From Burkholderia ubonensis (lineage in GTDB: Bacteria; Pseudomonadota; Gammaproteobacteria; Burkholderiales; Burkholderiaceae), in contig NZ_CP013420.1 in NCBI RefSeq assembly GCF_001718695.1, positions 3,100,001-3,164,000 of the forward strand: a stretch of DNA of 64,000 bases, read 5' to 3'. The translations under genes were made by a program, and so were the position numbers. The notes beneath the pieces were generated by a model. That model was given only the letters and a program-made list of their open reading frames with translations. It did not search any database and was not told the origin of the DNA. Below are positions 38,229 to 48,909 of the stretch, piece after piece (position 1 is the stretch's first letter; each line of letters begins with the position of its first letter).

Positions 38229-39158
38229 TCAGTGCTTGAGCTGGCCGAGCAGCAGGAATTCCATCAGCGCCTTCTGCACGTGCAGGCGGTTCTCCGCCTC
38301 GTCCCAGACCACGCTCTGCGGGCCGTCGATCACGCCGGCCGTCACTTCCTCGCCGCGGTGCGCGGGCAGGCAGTGCATGAAGAGGGCGTCGGGGTTCGCG
38401 TGCCCCATCATTTCCTCGTCGACGCACCAGTCGGCGAACGCCTGCTTGCGCGCCTCGTTCTCGGCCTCGAAGCCCATGCTCGTCCACACGTCGGTCGTCA
38501 CGAGATCGGCGCCCTTGCACGCTTCGTTCGGATCATCGAAGACTTCGTAGAACGGCGCGCTTTCCGGCGCGACCAGCTTCATGTCGAGCGTGTAGCCCGG
38601 CGGCGTCGACAGGCGCAGCTTGAAGCCGAGGATCTGCGCGGCCTGGATCCATGTGTACAGCATGTTGTTCGCGTCGCCGACCCACGCGACGGTCTTGCCG
38701 GCGATCGGGCCGCGGTGCTCGTAATACGTGAAGATGTCGGCGAGCACCTGGCACGGGTGGAATTCGTTGGTCAGGCCGTTGATCACCGGCACGCGCGAAT
38801 TTTCGGCGAAGCGCTGGATGATCTCCTGCTCGAACGTGCGGATCATGATGATGTCGACCATCCGCGAGATCACCTGCGCGGAATCCTCGACCGGCTCGCC
38901 GCGGCCGAGCTGCGTGTCGCGGGTGCTCATGAAGACGGCATGGCCGCCGAGCTGGAAGATGCCGGCCTCGAACGACAGGCGCGTGCGCGTCGAGCTCTTC
39001 TCGAAGATCATCGCGAGCGTGCGGTCGTGCAGCGGGTGATAGGTCTCGTAGTTCTTGAACTTGCGCTTCAGGATTCCCGTGCGTTCGAGCACGTACTCGT
39101 AGTCTTCCAGCGAGAAATCCTTGAACTGCAGGTAGTGACGAATGGTCTTGGCGGTCAT
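38229..39158 (-). CDS. argF: Ornithine carbamoyltransferase ArgF
   Basis: Converts ornithine and carbamoyl phosphate to citrulline in arginine synthesis. The 309 residues have the carbamoyl-phosphate loop SSTRTR (55-60), HPCQ-type FHPCQVLAD, and HCLPAHRGEEV near the C-terminus; the DMK-like loop is present around DMKLVAPES. Cytoplasmic trimer. Its promoter gap (39159-39573, 415 bp, shared with the DUF3579 gene) contains a perfect DnaA box at 39217. Confidence 0.95.
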   Translation of the reverse strand: MTAKTIRHYLQFKDFSLEDYEYVLERTGILKRKFKNYETYHPLHDRTLAMIFEKSSTRTRLSFEAGIFQLGGHAVFMSTRDTQLGRGEPVEDSAQVISRMVDIIMIRTFEQEIIQRFAENSRVPVINGLTNEFHPCQVLADIFTYYEHRGPIAGKTVAWVGDANNMLYTWIQAAQILGFKLRLSTPPGYTLDMKLVAPESAPFYEVFDDPNEACKGADLVTTDVWTSMGFEAENEARKQAFADWCVDEEMMGHANPDALFMHCLPAHRGEEVTAGVIDGPQSVVWDEAENRLHVQKALMEFLLLGQLKH

Positions 39159-39216
39159 GAAACGAAATGCGGCGGGTTCGACCCGGCCGCCAAGGCCGGA
39201 CGGCGCCGCCGTCGGA

Positions 39217-39225
39217 TGTGGATAA
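39217..39225 (-). promoter_or_regulatory. Perfect DnaA box upstream of argF
   Basis: TGTGGATAA on the plus strand is TTATCCACA on the minus strand, an exact DnaA consensus, 59 bp before the argF start in an AT-richer patch. Confidence 0.5.
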
Positions 39226-39353
39226 CTTCAAAGCAGCATAAAGGATTTTCTGTGCTTTGACGAGCCGTGCCGAAAACCGGGGCGCGATCGTCGCGCGCAC
39301 GGGCCGCGAGTCGGGCAGTGGGGTTCGGCACGACGCGCGATGGCGCGCTGCGG

Positions 39354-39359
39354 TATAAT
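39354..39359 (+). promoter_or_regulatory. -10 element TATAAT upstream of the DUF3579 gene
   Basis: A perfect TATAAT in a GC-rich context about 215 bp before the start at 39574, predicting a long 5' leader of roughly 200 nt. No strong -35 is seen. Confidence 0.4.
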
Positions 39360-39573
39360 TCGAAAGTTTTCTCAAGCCCGGCAGGCAAGCATTCCCCCGC
39401 TCTGCCGGACACAAGCCGTGCGCTGCACAAATCCGGTGCGGCGCGCTGGCGGCATGGCGCGACGGCCTCTTTTCGGGATGTCGGAGCATCTGCGCCGCCG
39501 TCCACTCCAGCTCGTGTTCGCATCTCCAGGCAGCGTCGCCTGCGCATCGCCGGGCCGTCACCTGGGTAACAAC

Positions 39574-39894
39574 ATGGCTGAAACCCCTCCGACCGAGTAC
39601 TTCATTCAGGGCATCACGAAAGATGGGAAAACGTTTCGCCCGAGCGATTGGTCGGAGCGCCTCGCTGGCGTGATGGCATGTTTCGGGCCCGGTGCAAGCG
39701 GTCCGAATGCGCGCCTGAAGTATTCGCTGTACGTGCGCCCGACGATGCTCGGCGGCACGAAATGCGTGATTCTCGATTCCCGCCTGCGCGACGTCGAGCC
39801 GATGGCCTTCGATTTCGTGCTGAACTTCGCGAAGGACAACAACCTCGTCGTGACCGAAGCCTGCGAATTGCCGGACTACAACGACAAGAAGTGA
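39574..39894 (+). CDS. DUF3579 family protein
   Basis: Small conserved betaproteobacterial protein of 106 residues: TEYFIQGITKDGKTFRPSDWSERLAGVMACFGP, then VRPTMLGGTKCVILDSRL and EPMAFDFVLNFAKDNNL. The function is unknown. Soluble, no signal peptide. It converges with rpsT across a shared terminator. Confidence 0.88.
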   Translation: MAETPPTEYFIQGITKDGKTFRPSDWSERLAGVMACFGPGASGPNARLKYSLYVRPTMLGGTKCVILDSRLRDVEPMAFDFVLNFAKDNNLVVTEACELPDYNDKK

Positions 39895-39961
39895 GCGAGG
39901 CGTGCGACGCCTGCTTGCGCGTGGCGCCCATGCGGCCCGACGCGCGCGGCGCGCGCACAGC

Positions 39962-39988
39962 AAAAAAGCCCGCGCATGCGGGCTTTTT
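39962..39988. terminator. Bidirectional terminator between DUF3579 and rpsT
   Basis: GCCCGC-GCAT-GCGGGC stem flanked by A6 on the left and T5 on the right, a textbook intrinsic terminator on both strands. Confidence 0.92.
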
Positions 39989-40036
39989 CGACGATCGCAG
40001 GAAACAGGGCGCCCGCGCGAGGCGGGCACACCGGCT

Positions 40037-40309
40037 TTACGCTGCTGCCTGCAGGCCCTTGACGGCTGCGGCGAGGCGGCTCTTGCTGCGAGCGGCCTTG
40101 TTCTTGTGAACGATCTTCTTGTCGGCGATCGTGTCGATCGTCTTCACGGCAGCCTTGAACAGCTCGGCAGCCTTTGCCTGGTCGCCGGCGTCGACAGCCT
40201 TGCGAACAGCCTTGATCGCGGTACGGAATTTCGAGCGCAGCGCCGAGTTGTGCGAGTTTGCCTTCGCTGCCTGGCGGGCGCGCTTGCGTGCTTGTGCGGA
40301 GTTAGCCAT
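40037..40309 (-). CDS. rpsT: 30S ribosomal protein S20
   Basis: Small basic 16S rRNA-binding protein, 90 residues ([30 protein letters not shown]). Lys/Arg/Ala-rich helices as expected. Initiates at ATG 40309. The leader of about 170 nt behind the promoter at 40484-40513 could host translational autocontrol, as known for S20 in other bacteria. Confidence 0.97.
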   Translation of the reverse strand: MANSAQARKRARQAAKANSHNSALRSKFRTAIKAVRKAVDAGDQAKAAELFKAAVKTIDTIADKKIVHKNKAARSKSRLAAAVKGLQAAA

Positions 40310-40483
40310 GACGGTTCCTTATCCTGTCCTGTTTCCAGAGCTTGGAGCCTGACGGCCAAGCGCTGCTTTTCGATCCGTCCCCTGAGAGCGATTGCCCAGG
40401 GGCGCATAAAAACGTTGGTTTTATCCGAGGCCGAGACACGAAAACGGCAGGTGCCGCGCATGCAACAGGCTCAGAAACGGCGG

Positions 40484-40513
40484 ATTATAGCAACAAAATC
40501 AAGCGCGTGGCAA
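40484..40513 (-). promoter_or_regulatory. Sigma-70 promoter for rpsT
   Basis: On the minus strand TTGCCA (40508-40513) and TATAAT (40484-40489) are separated by 18 bp. The position predicts a leader of about 170 nt before rpsT. Confidence 0.6.
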
Positions 40514-40594
40514 GTTTGGCGTCGGTTGCCGCGGGGCGGGGGCGCAACGGACGTCCTTTTCGGCCTGCGCCGTCGCCGGGCCGCGCAACGTCCG

Positions 40595-40600
40595 TATAAT
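40595..40600 (+). promoter_or_regulatory. -10 element TATAAT 9 bases before the murJ start
   Basis: Perfect TATAAT with only 9 nt to the ATG at 40610, leaving room for at most a few leader bases. Suggests a leaderless or near-leaderless murJ transcript. Confidence 0.4.
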
Positions 40601-40609
40601 AAGCGCCCC

Positions 40610-42160
40610 ATGAATCTATTCCGAGCCCTGCTGACGGTCAGCGGCTTCACGCTGCTGTCGCGCGTGACCGGACTGGCCCGTGAGACGCTGATCGCCCGTG
40701 CGTTCGGCGCCAGTCAATATACCGACGCGTTCTACGTCGCGTTCCGCATCCCGAACCTGCTGCGCCGCCTGTCCGCGGAAGGCGCGTTCTCGCAGGCGTT
40801 CGTGCCGATCCTTGCCGAGTTCAAGAACCAGCAGGGGCACGACGCGACGAAGGCGCTCGTCGACGCGATGTCCACCGTGCTCGCGTGGGCGCTCGCCGTG
40901 CTGTCGGTGGCCGGCATCGCCGGCGCATCGTGGGTCGTGTACGCGGTCGCGTCCGGGCTGCGCACCGACGGGCAGGCGTTCCCGCTTGCCGTCACGATGA
41001 CGCGCATCATGTTCCCGTACATCGTGTTCATCTCGCTGACGACGCTCGCGTCCGGCGTGCTGAACACGTACAAGAGCTTCTCGCTGCCCGCGTTCGCGCC
41101 GGTGCTGCTCAACGTCGCGTTCATCGTCGCGGCGGTGTTCGTCGCGCCGCACCTGAAGGTGCCGGTCTATGCGCTCGCGTGGGCGGTCATCGCCGGCGGC
41201 GTGCTGCAGTTCCTGGTCCAGCTGCCCGGCCTGAAGAAGATCGACATGGTGCCGCTGGTCGCGCTCAGCCCGCTGCGCGCGCTGCGGCATCGCGGCGTGA
41301 AGCGCGTGCTCGCGAAGATGGTGCCGGCCACCTTCGCGGTGTCGGTCGCGCAGCTGTCCCTCATCATCAACACCAACATCGCGTCGCGGCTCGGGCAGGG
41401 CGCGGTGTCGTGGATCAACTACGCGGACCGCCTGATGGAGTTCCCGACCGCGCTGCTCGGCGTCGCGCTCGGCACGATCCTGCTGCCGAGCCTGTCGAAG
41501 GCGCACGTCGACGCGGACGCGACCGAGTATTCGGCGCTGCTCGACTGGGGGCTGCGCGTCACGTTCCTGCTCGCCGCGCCGAGCGCGCTCGCGCTGTTCT
41601 TCTTCGCGGCGCCGCTCACCGCGACGCTGTTCAACTACGGCAAGTTCGACGCGTTCACCGTGACGATGGTCGCGCGCGCGCTCGCGACCTACGGGATCGG
41701 TCTCGTCGGCATCATCCTGATCAAGATTCTTGCGCCGGGCTTCTACGCGAAGCAGGACATCAAGACGCCGGTGAAGATCGCGGTCGGCGTGCTGGTGGTC
41801 ACGCAGTTGTCGAACTACGTGTTCGTGCCGCTGATCGGCCACGCGGGCCTCACGCTGAGCATCGGCGTCGGCGCGTGCCTGAACTCGCTGCTGCTGTTCA
41901 TCGGCCTGCGGCGGCGCGGCATCTACCAGCCGTCGGCGGGCTGGCTGCGCTTCTTCGCGCAGCTCGCCGGCGCATCGCTCGTGCTCGCGGGCACGATGCA
42001 CTGGTTCGCGAGCAGCTTCGACTGGACCGGGCTGCGCGCGCAGCCGCTCGAGCGCATCGCGCTGATGGCCGCATGCCTCGTGCTGTTCGCTGCACTATAT
42101 TTCGGTATGTTGTGGGTGATGGGCTTCAAATACGCTTACTTCAGAAGGCGCGCCAAGTGA
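40610..42160 (+). CDS. murJ: Lipid II flippase MurJ
   Basis: MOP-superfamily membrane protein that flips lipid II across the inner membrane for peptidoglycan synthesis. 516 residues with about 13-14 hydrophobic segments. Conserved marks: SRVTGLARETLIARAFGAS, DAFYVAFRIPNLLRRLSAEGAFSQAFVP and YADRLMEFPTALLGVALGTILLPSLS. It overlaps the next gene by 4 bp (GTGA). Divergent from rpsT. Confidence 0.95.
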   Translation: MNLFRALLTVSGFTLLSRVTGLARETLIARAFGASQYTDAFYVAFRIPNLLRRLSAEGAFSQAFVPILAEFKNQQGHDATKALVDAMSTVLAWALAVLSVAGIAGASWVVYAVASGLRTDGQAFPLAVTMTRIMFPYIVFISLTTLASGVLNTYKSFSLPAFAPVLLNVAFIVAAVFVAPHLKVPVYALAWAVIAGGVLQFLVQLPGLKKIDMVPLVALSPLRALRHRGVKRVLAKMVPATFAVSVAQLSLIINTNIASRLGQGAVSWINYADRLMEFPTALLGVALGTILLPSLSKAHVDADATEYSALLDWGLRVTFLLAAPSALALFFFAAPLTATLFNYGKFDAFTVTMVARALATYGIGLVGIILIKILAPGFYAKQDIKTPVKIAVGVLVVTQLSNYVFVPLIGHAGLTLSIGVGACLNSLLLFIGLRRRGIYQPSAGWLRFFAQLAGASLVLAGTMHWFASSFDWTGLRAQPLERIALMAACLVLFAALYFGMLWVMGFKYAYFRRRAK

Positions 42161-43011
42161 CGACCGCAATGACCCGCGTCCTCGATTATTTCAGCACGCT
42201 CGTGGCGGAGGACGAAAGCCTGCCCGTCACCGAGGCGGCGCTGTCGCTCGCGCAGGACGCATATCCCGACCTCGACCTGCAGGGCACGCTCGCCGAGCTC
42301 GACGCGCTCGCGGCGCGCCTGCGCCGGCGGCTGCCTGACGACGCGGGCCTGAAGGACCGCATCGTTGCACTGAACGCGTTCTTCTTCGGCGAACTGGGCT
42401 TCGCGTGCAATCACAACGACTACTACGACCCTGACAACAGCCACCTGAACATCGTGCTGAAGCGGCGGCGCGGCATCCCGATCTCGCTGTCGGTGCTGTA
42501 TCTCGAACTCGCGGAGCAGCTCGGCGTGCCGGCGCGGGGCGTGTCGTTCCCGGGCCACTTCCTGCTGCGCGTGACGCTGCCGGACGGCGACCTGATCATC
42601 GATCCGACCAACGGCCATTCGCTGTCCGAGGCCGAGATGGTCGAGATGCTGGAGCCGTACGTCGCGCGCGCGGCGGGCGCGGTCGACAGCGCGTTGCGCG
42701 CGCTGCTGCAGCCGGCGACGAGCCGCGAGATCATCGCGCGGATGCTGCGCAACCTCAAGACGATCTATCTGCAGACGGAACGCTGGCAGCGGCTGCTCGC
42801 GGTGCAGCAGCGCCTCGTGATCCTGCTGCCGGGGCAGCCCGACGAAGTGCGCGACCGCGGCTTCGCGTATGCGCGCCTCGACTACCTGCGGCCGGCGCTC
42901 GAAGACCTCGAGCATTATCTCGACGAGCGCCCGGACGCCGACGACGCGACCGTCGTCGAGTCGCAGCTGACCGAGCTGCGGCAACGGATGCAGCGCGGCG
43001 ACGAAGACTGA
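42157..43011 (+). CDS. SirB1-family transglutaminase-like/TPR protein
   Basis: Protein of 284 residues with a SirB1 domain: RIVALNAFFFGELGFACNHNDYYDPDNSHLNIVLKRRRGIPISLSVLYLELA, then GVSFPGHFLLRV and IIDPTNG, followed by TPR-like helices (RLLAVQQRLVILLPGQPDEVRDRGFAYARL). The usual transglutaminase cysteine is not evident, and the role is unknown. Start GTG 42157 overlaps the murJ stop with AGAAGG upstream; ATG 42169 is an alternative. Confidence 0.87.
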   Translation: MTTAMTRVLDYFSTLVAEDESLPVTEAALSLAQDAYPDLDLQGTLAELDALAARLRRRLPDDAGLKDRIVALNAFFFGELGFACNHNDYYDPDNSHLNIVLKRRRGIPISLSVLYLELAEQLGVPARGVSFPGHFLLRVTLPDGDLIIDPTNGHSLSEAEMVEMLEPYVARAAGAVDSALRALLQPATSREIIARMLRNLKTIYLQTERWQRLLAVQQRLVILLPGQPDEVRDRGFAYARLDYLRPALEDLEHYLDERPDADDATVVESQLTELRQRMQRGDED

Positions 43012-43108
43012 CGCTGCACGCGCCCGCTCGGCTGCGTAGAACGGTAGCGCGCACAACGCCGAACGCGGCACGCCGCGCATCGCGGCCCGATGCTGGCCGC
43101 CACGGTCG

Positions 43109-43137
43109 AAAAAAAAGCCGCCCCGACGGGGCGGCTT
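43109..43137 (-). terminator. Intrinsic terminator of adk
   Basis: On the minus strand an 8-bp stem GCCGCCCC-GTC-GGGGCGGC is followed by T8, 25 bp past the adk stop. Confidence 0.93.
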
Positions 43138-43161
43138 GCGGCTCACGGCCGATCGTGCTGC

Positions 43162-44825
<1,664 letters not shown>

Positions 44826-44936
44826 CGGACGGAACGGAAGCAGGTGACGGAAGCGGCGTGCGGTGCGTGCGCGGCGCACGCGGGGCGGCATGGACGTGCC
44901 TGGGCCGGGACGAGCGGCCAGGTTCAGCGGCCGGGT

Positions 44937-45131
44937 TCAGCGGCCGGCCGGGTCGACCGGCGTGCCTTCGACGGTCTGGCGCGCCTCGTCGACCAGCATC
45001 ACGGGAATGCCGTCGCGGATCGGATAGGCGAGCTTGTCCGCGTTGCAGATCAGCTCCTGCGCGGCGCGGTCATAGTGGAGCGGGCCTTTGCAGATAGGGC
45101 ACACGAGAATTTCAAGCAGGCGAGCGTCCAC
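44937..45131 (-). CDS. Trm112/UPF0434 family small zinc-finger-like protein
   Basis: About 64 residues, reading (M)[37 protein letters not shown]. It retains CPIC and one later Cys (ELIC) of the Trm112 zinc ribbon, one ligand fewer than the full set. I chose GTG 45131, with GGAG 7 bp upstream, over ATG 45155, which contains that ribosome site. It overlaps lpxK by 20 bp. The role is unknown; relatives in eukaryotes activate methyltransferases. Confidence 0.88.
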   Translation of the reverse strand: MDARLLEILVCPICKGPLHYDRAAQELICNADKLAYPIRDGIPVMLVDEARQTVEGTPVDPAGR

Positions 45132-46140
45132 GGAGTTTCTCCACAACGAGGGCAATGAGGCGAGGATCGAGCGCGGCTTCGACAGGGACGACCCAGATTC
45201 GAGCGTCGCGCCAGGAAGCGCCCAATTTTACTGCATCCTTCTCGGTGATCAGGATCGTGTCGACCTGATCGCCGTCGAACGGATTGTGCGCGAACGCGTA
45301 GTGGTCGGGCAGCGCGCGGGTCGCCGGCGCGAGGCCGGCCGCGCGCAGCGTCGCGAAGAAGCGCTCGGGCGCGCCGATGCCGGCCGCCGCGAGCACGCGC
45401 TCGCCGGCAAACTGCGACAGCGGGCGGCGCAGCGCCGGCTGGTCGAGATGCCACGCGGCGCCGGGCGCGAGCGCGAGTGCGTAGGTGTCGGGCCACGGCG
45501 GCAGCGCGCCGCTGTACGGATCGTTGACGAGGGTCGCGTCGCGGCGCCGCGACAGCGGCTCGCGCAGCGGCCCGGCCGGCAGCAGGAAGCCGTTGCCGCC
45601 GAGCCGGTGATCGAACACGACGAGCTCGACCGTGCGCGCGAGGCGGTAGTGCTGCAGGCCGTCGTCGCTGACGATCACGTCGACGTCCGGGTGCGCGGCG
45701 CGCAGCGCCTGCGCGGCCGCGACGCGATCCGGGCAGACCCACACGGGCGCGTCGGTGCGGCGGGCGATCAGCAGCGGCTCGTCGCCGGCCTCGCTCGCGC
45801 GCGAGCGAGGTGTCACCGCGGTCGGCGTGCGCACGTTCGCGCCGTAGCCGCGCGACACGACGCCGGGCGTGAAGCCGGCGGCGCGCAGCGCATCGACGAG
45901 CGCGATCACGGTCGGCGTCTTGCCGGTGCCGCCGACGGTCACGTTGCCGACCACGACGACCGGCACGCCGACGTCGACCGGCTTCTTCCAGCCTTGCGCG
46001 TAGGCCGCGCGGCGCAGCGCCGCGCACAGCCCGAATACGCACGCGAACGGCGTGAGCGCCCACGCGAGTGCGCCGCGGCGCTGCCATTCGCGCGTGAGGC
46101 GCGTCTCGAGCCGGGCGAGCGGGCCGCCGGGCGTGCTCAT
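45112..46140 (-). CDS. lpxK: Tetraacyldisaccharide 4'-kinase LpxK
   Basis: Membrane-associated kinase that phosphorylates the lipid A precursor at the 4' position. 342 residues: an N-terminal membrane-anchoring helix ([24 protein letters not shown]), the P-loop [12 protein letters not shown] (65-76), SRGYG, and [11 protein letters not shown]. First visible gene of lpxK-Trm112-kdsB. No exbB or exbD gene precedes it here. Confidence 0.94.
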   Translation of the reverse strand: MSTPGGPLARLETRLTREWQRRGALAWALTPFACVFGLCAALRRAAYAQGWKKPVDVGVPVVVVGNVTVGGTGKTPTVIALVDALRAAGFTPGVVSRGYGANVRTPTAVTPRSRASEAGDEPLLIARRTDAPVWVCPDRVAAAQALRAAHPDVDVIVSDDGLQHYRLARTVELVVFDHRLGGNGFLLPAGPLREPLSRRRDATLVNDPYSGALPPWPDTYALALAPGAAWHLDQPALRRPLSQFAGERVLAAAGIGAPERFFATLRAAGLAPATRALPDHYAFAHNPFDGDQVDTILITEKDAVKLGASWRDARIWVVPVEAALDPRLIALVVEKLRGRSPA

Positions 46141-46314
46141 CGGTCAGCGCGCGGCGTGTGGCGCCGCGTGGCGTTGGACGGGGTCGTCAAGGCGAATTCT
46201 CCGGATGGCGGCGCAAGCCGCGGGTTCTGCGGAAGGCGGCACTCTAGCGCGCGGCGCGCCGGCCCGGCAAGCGCCGCGCCGTCACGACGCGGGCGGGGCC
46301 GGATCGCCCGGGCC

Positions 46315-46323
46315 TGTGGATAA
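46315..46323 (-). promoter_or_regulatory. Perfect DnaA box upstream of lpxK
   Basis: TGTGGATAA on the plus strand, exact DnaA consensus on the other strand, in the 449-bp lpxK-xseA divergent gap, 62 bp before the AT-rich block that starts with the Fur-like box. Confidence 0.5.
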
Positions 46324-46384
46324 CTCTGTGAAGAACCCGGCGGGCGATCGCCGCACATGCCCGTCCGGTGGGCTTCGAATCGGA

Positions 46385-46399
46385 TGAGAATCATTTTCA
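46385..46399. promoter_or_regulatory. Fur-box-like 7-1-7 inverted repeat between lpxK and xseA
   Basis: TGAGAATCATTTTCA matches the Fur consensus TGATAATNATTATCA at 13 of 15 positions, counting N as a match. It begins a strikingly AT-rich tract (about 46385-46440) in an otherwise GC-rich region. The rest of the gap 46141-46589 shows no gene. Neither flanking gene is a known Fur target. Confidence 0.5.
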
Positions 46400-46589
46400 A
46401 AGATTTAAAACTTTTTAAAAATCAACGTGTTGTCACAAATTGTCAGGGGTTTTGGGGAATTTTGCGGGGTTTTTTGCAGTCGATTGCCCGGGTGTGGACA
46501 CTTTCCGCTTTGTGCAATGCACGCATCGCTGCTGGACGCCGGGCGGATGTCGGACTATCGTGTCGCCGCCAGCATTCAACCGATCGTCC

Positions 46590-47972
46590 ATGCTTTCCGA
46601 CTCCTCATTTACCGCGCCGGGCGCGACGCGCGGCGGCGACGAAGTGATTCCCGTCTCGGTCCTCAACCGCGCGATTTCGACGATGCTCGAGCGCTCGTTT
46701 CCGCTGCTGTGGGTCGCGGGCGAAGTATCGAATTTCACGCGCGCTGCGAGCGGCCACTGGTATTTCTCGATCAAGGACCAGCAGGCGCAGATGCGCTGCG
46801 TGATGTTCCGCGGCCGCGCGCAATACGCGGAGTTCACGCCGCGCGAAGGCGACCGGATCGAGGTGCGCGCGGTCGTCACGATGTACGAGCCGCGCGGCGA
46901 GGTGCAGCTCAACGTCGAGGCCGTGCGGCGCACCGGGCAGGGGCGTCTGTACGAGGCGTTCCTGCGGCTCAAGGCGCAGCTCGAGGCGGAGGGCCTGTTC
47001 GCGCCCGAGCGCAAGCGGCCGCTGCCCGCGCATCCGCGCGCGATCGGCATCGTCACGTCGCTGCAGGCCGCCGCGCTGCGCGACGTGCTGACCACGCTCG
47101 CGCGCCGCGCGCCGCACGTGCCGGTGATCGTCTATCCGGCGCCCGTGCAGGGCGCGGGTTCGGCCGAGAAGCTCGTCGCGGCGGTCGAGACCGCCAACGC
47201 GCGGCGCGAGGTCGACGTGCTGCTCGTGTGCCGCGGCGGCGGCTCGATCGAGGATCTGTGGTCGTTCAACGACGAGGCGCTCGCGCGTGCGATCGCGGCG
47301 AGCGCGCTGCCCGTCGTCAGCGGCGTCGGGCACGAAACCGATTTCACGATCGCCGATTTCGCCGCCGACGTGCGTGCGCCGACGCCGACCGGCGCGGCCG
47401 AACTGGTGAGCCCGCAGCGCGCGCTGCTGCTGCGCGAGGTGAGCGACCGGCAGGGCGCGCTCGCGCGCGGGATGCGCCGCGTGCTCGAACAGCGTGCGCA
47501 GCAGCTCGACTGGCTCGCGCGCCGGCTCGTCAGCCCGGCCGAACGGCTGCAGCGGCAGCGCACGCATATCGAGCAGCTCGCGGTGCGCCTCGCGTCCGCG
47601 GCGGCGCGGCCGGTGCGCGACGCGCGCGCCCGCTTCGCGCTTGCGCAATTGCGCTGGCAGCGCGCGCGGCCCGACGTGACGCAGGCGCGTCACGCGCTCG
47701 CCGGGCTGGAGCAGCGTCTTTCGGTCGCGCTGCAGCGCCGCCACGAACGCGACACGGCGCGCGTGGCAGCCTGTGCGGCGCGGCTCGAGGTGCTGAGCCC
47801 GCAACGCACGCTCGAGCGCGGCTATGCGGCGCTCATCGATGCGCAGACGGGCCGCGCGGTGCGCGCGCCGAGCGCGCTGAAGCCGCAGCGGCGGCTGACC
47901 GTGCATCTCGCCGAAGGCTCGGCGGACGTATCGCTCGCCGACGTGCAGCCGCGGCTCACCGACACGATCTGA
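46590..47972 (+). CDS. xseA: Exodeoxyribonuclease VII large subunit XseA
   Basis: Nuclease subunit that degrades single-stranded DNA. 460 residues: N-terminal OB domain ([40 protein letters not shown]), catalytic domain with [39 protein letters not shown] and [17 protein letters not shown], then a long coiled-coil and C-terminal segment. Start ATG 46590. The xseB partner is not in the window. Confidence 0.94.
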   Translation: MLSDSSFTAPGATRGGDEVIPVSVLNRAISTMLERSFPLLWVAGEVSNFTRAASGHWYFSIKDQQAQMRCVMFRGRAQYAEFTPREGDRIEVRAVVTMYEPRGEVQLNVEAVRRTGQGRLYEAFLRLKAQLEAEGLFAPERKRPLPAHPRAIGIVTSLQAAALRDVLTTLARRAPHVPVIVYPAPVQGAGSAEKLVAAVETANARREVDVLLVCRGGGSIEDLWSFNDEALARAIAASALPVVSGVGHETDFTIADFAADVRAPTPTGAAELVSPQRALLLREVSDRQGALARGMRRVLEQRAQQLDWLARRLVSPAERLQRQRTHIEQLAVRLASAAARPVRDARARFALAQLRWQRARPDVTQARHALAGLEQRLSVALQRRHERDTARVAACAARLEVLSPQRTLERGYAALIDAQTGRAVRAPSALKPQRRLTVHLAEGSADVSLADVQPRLTDTI

Positions 47973-48127
47973 CCGCCCGCGGCGGCTGCGCTGCGCACGT
48001 CGCGCGCACGTGTGCGCCGTGCGCGCGGCAGGAACGGATACTGCGCGCCGCATCGGCTTGCCCGCTATCCCGCCGGATGCAGCGCCAGCGCCGATTTTCC
48101 GCATACGGCGGACGAATACCCGTGAGT

Positions 48128-48156
48128 TTGCGGGGTTATTCGTCCTCGCCTACAAT
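48128..48156 (+). promoter_or_regulatory. Sigma-70 promoter for sodB
   Basis: TTGCGG (48128-48133) and TACAAT (48151-48156) are separated by 17 bp, about 55 bp before the sodB ATG. Confidence 0.6.
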
Positions 48157-48212
48157 CGAACGCTCGGCAGCATTCAACACAGCCTCCCTACATACTCAAC
48201 GAAGGAATCGCC

Positions 48213-48791
48213 ATGGCTCATACGCTCCCGCCGCTCCCGTACGCTGAAGACGCGCTCGCGCCGACCATCTCGCAAGAGACGATCCAGTACCACTACGGCA
48301 AGCATCACCAGGCTTATGTGACGAACCTGAACAACCTGATCCCCGGCACGGAATTCGAAAACCTGTCGCTGGAAGAGATCGTGAAGAAGTCGTCGGGCGG
48401 CATTTTCAACAACGCCGCGCAAATCTGGAACCACACGTTCTTCTGGAACAGCCTGTCGCCGAACGGCGGCGGCGCTCCGACGGGCGCGCTGGGCGACGCG
48501 ATCAATGCGAAGTGGGGCTCGTACGACGCGTTCAAGGAAGCCTTCACGAAGGCGGCGGTCGGCACGTTCGGCTCGGGCTGGGCATGGCTCGTGAAGAAGG
48601 CGGACGGTTCGCTCGACATCGTGTCGACGAGCAACGCGGCAACGCCGCTGACGACGGCCGACAAGCCGCTGCTGACGATCGACGTGTGGGAGCACGCGTA
48701 CTACATCGACTACCGCAACGCGCGTCCGAAGTTCGTCGAAGCGTTCTGGAACATCGTGAACTGGGACTTCGCCGCGAAGAACTTCGCGTAA
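48213..48791 (+). CDS. sodB: Iron superoxide dismutase SodB
   Basis: Cytoplasmic superoxide dismutase of 192 residues. Metal ligands are His27 in QYHYGKHH, His in [10 protein letters not shown], and Asp/His in [13 protein letters not shown]. The Fe type is supported by [11 protein letters not shown] and the FGSGWAWLV segment. It has its own promoter and terminator. Confidence 0.95.
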   Translation: MAHTLPPLPYAEDALAPTISQETIQYHYGKHHQAYVTNLNNLIPGTEFENLSLEEIVKKSSGGIFNNAAQIWNHTFFWNSLSPNGGGAPTGALGDAINAKWGSYDAFKEAFTKAAVGTFGSGWAWLVKKADGSLDIVSTSNAATPLTTADKPLLTIDVWEHAYYIDYRNARPKFVEAFWNIVNWDFAAKNFA

Positions 48792-48837
48792 GTCCGCGGG
48801 TGCCGCGCGCCGTCACGGCGCGCCGTGCGCTCCAGCT

Positions 48838-48873
48838 AAAAGCCCTCGAAACGGAACGCTTCGAGGGCTTTTT
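48838..48873. terminator. Bidirectional terminator between sodB and chrA
   Basis: Ten-bp perfect stem AGCCCTCGAA/TTCGAGGGCT with a 9-base loop, A4 before it and a run of T after it. Confidence 0.9.
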
Positions 48874-48909
48874 CGTTTTCCGTCGCGCTGCGCCTCACGC
48901 GGCGCGGGA

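Noticed and set aside
46315..46440. Replication origin
   Set aside because: Only one DnaA box accompanies the AT-rich block, and no dnaA, dnaN, parAB or gidA genes are near.
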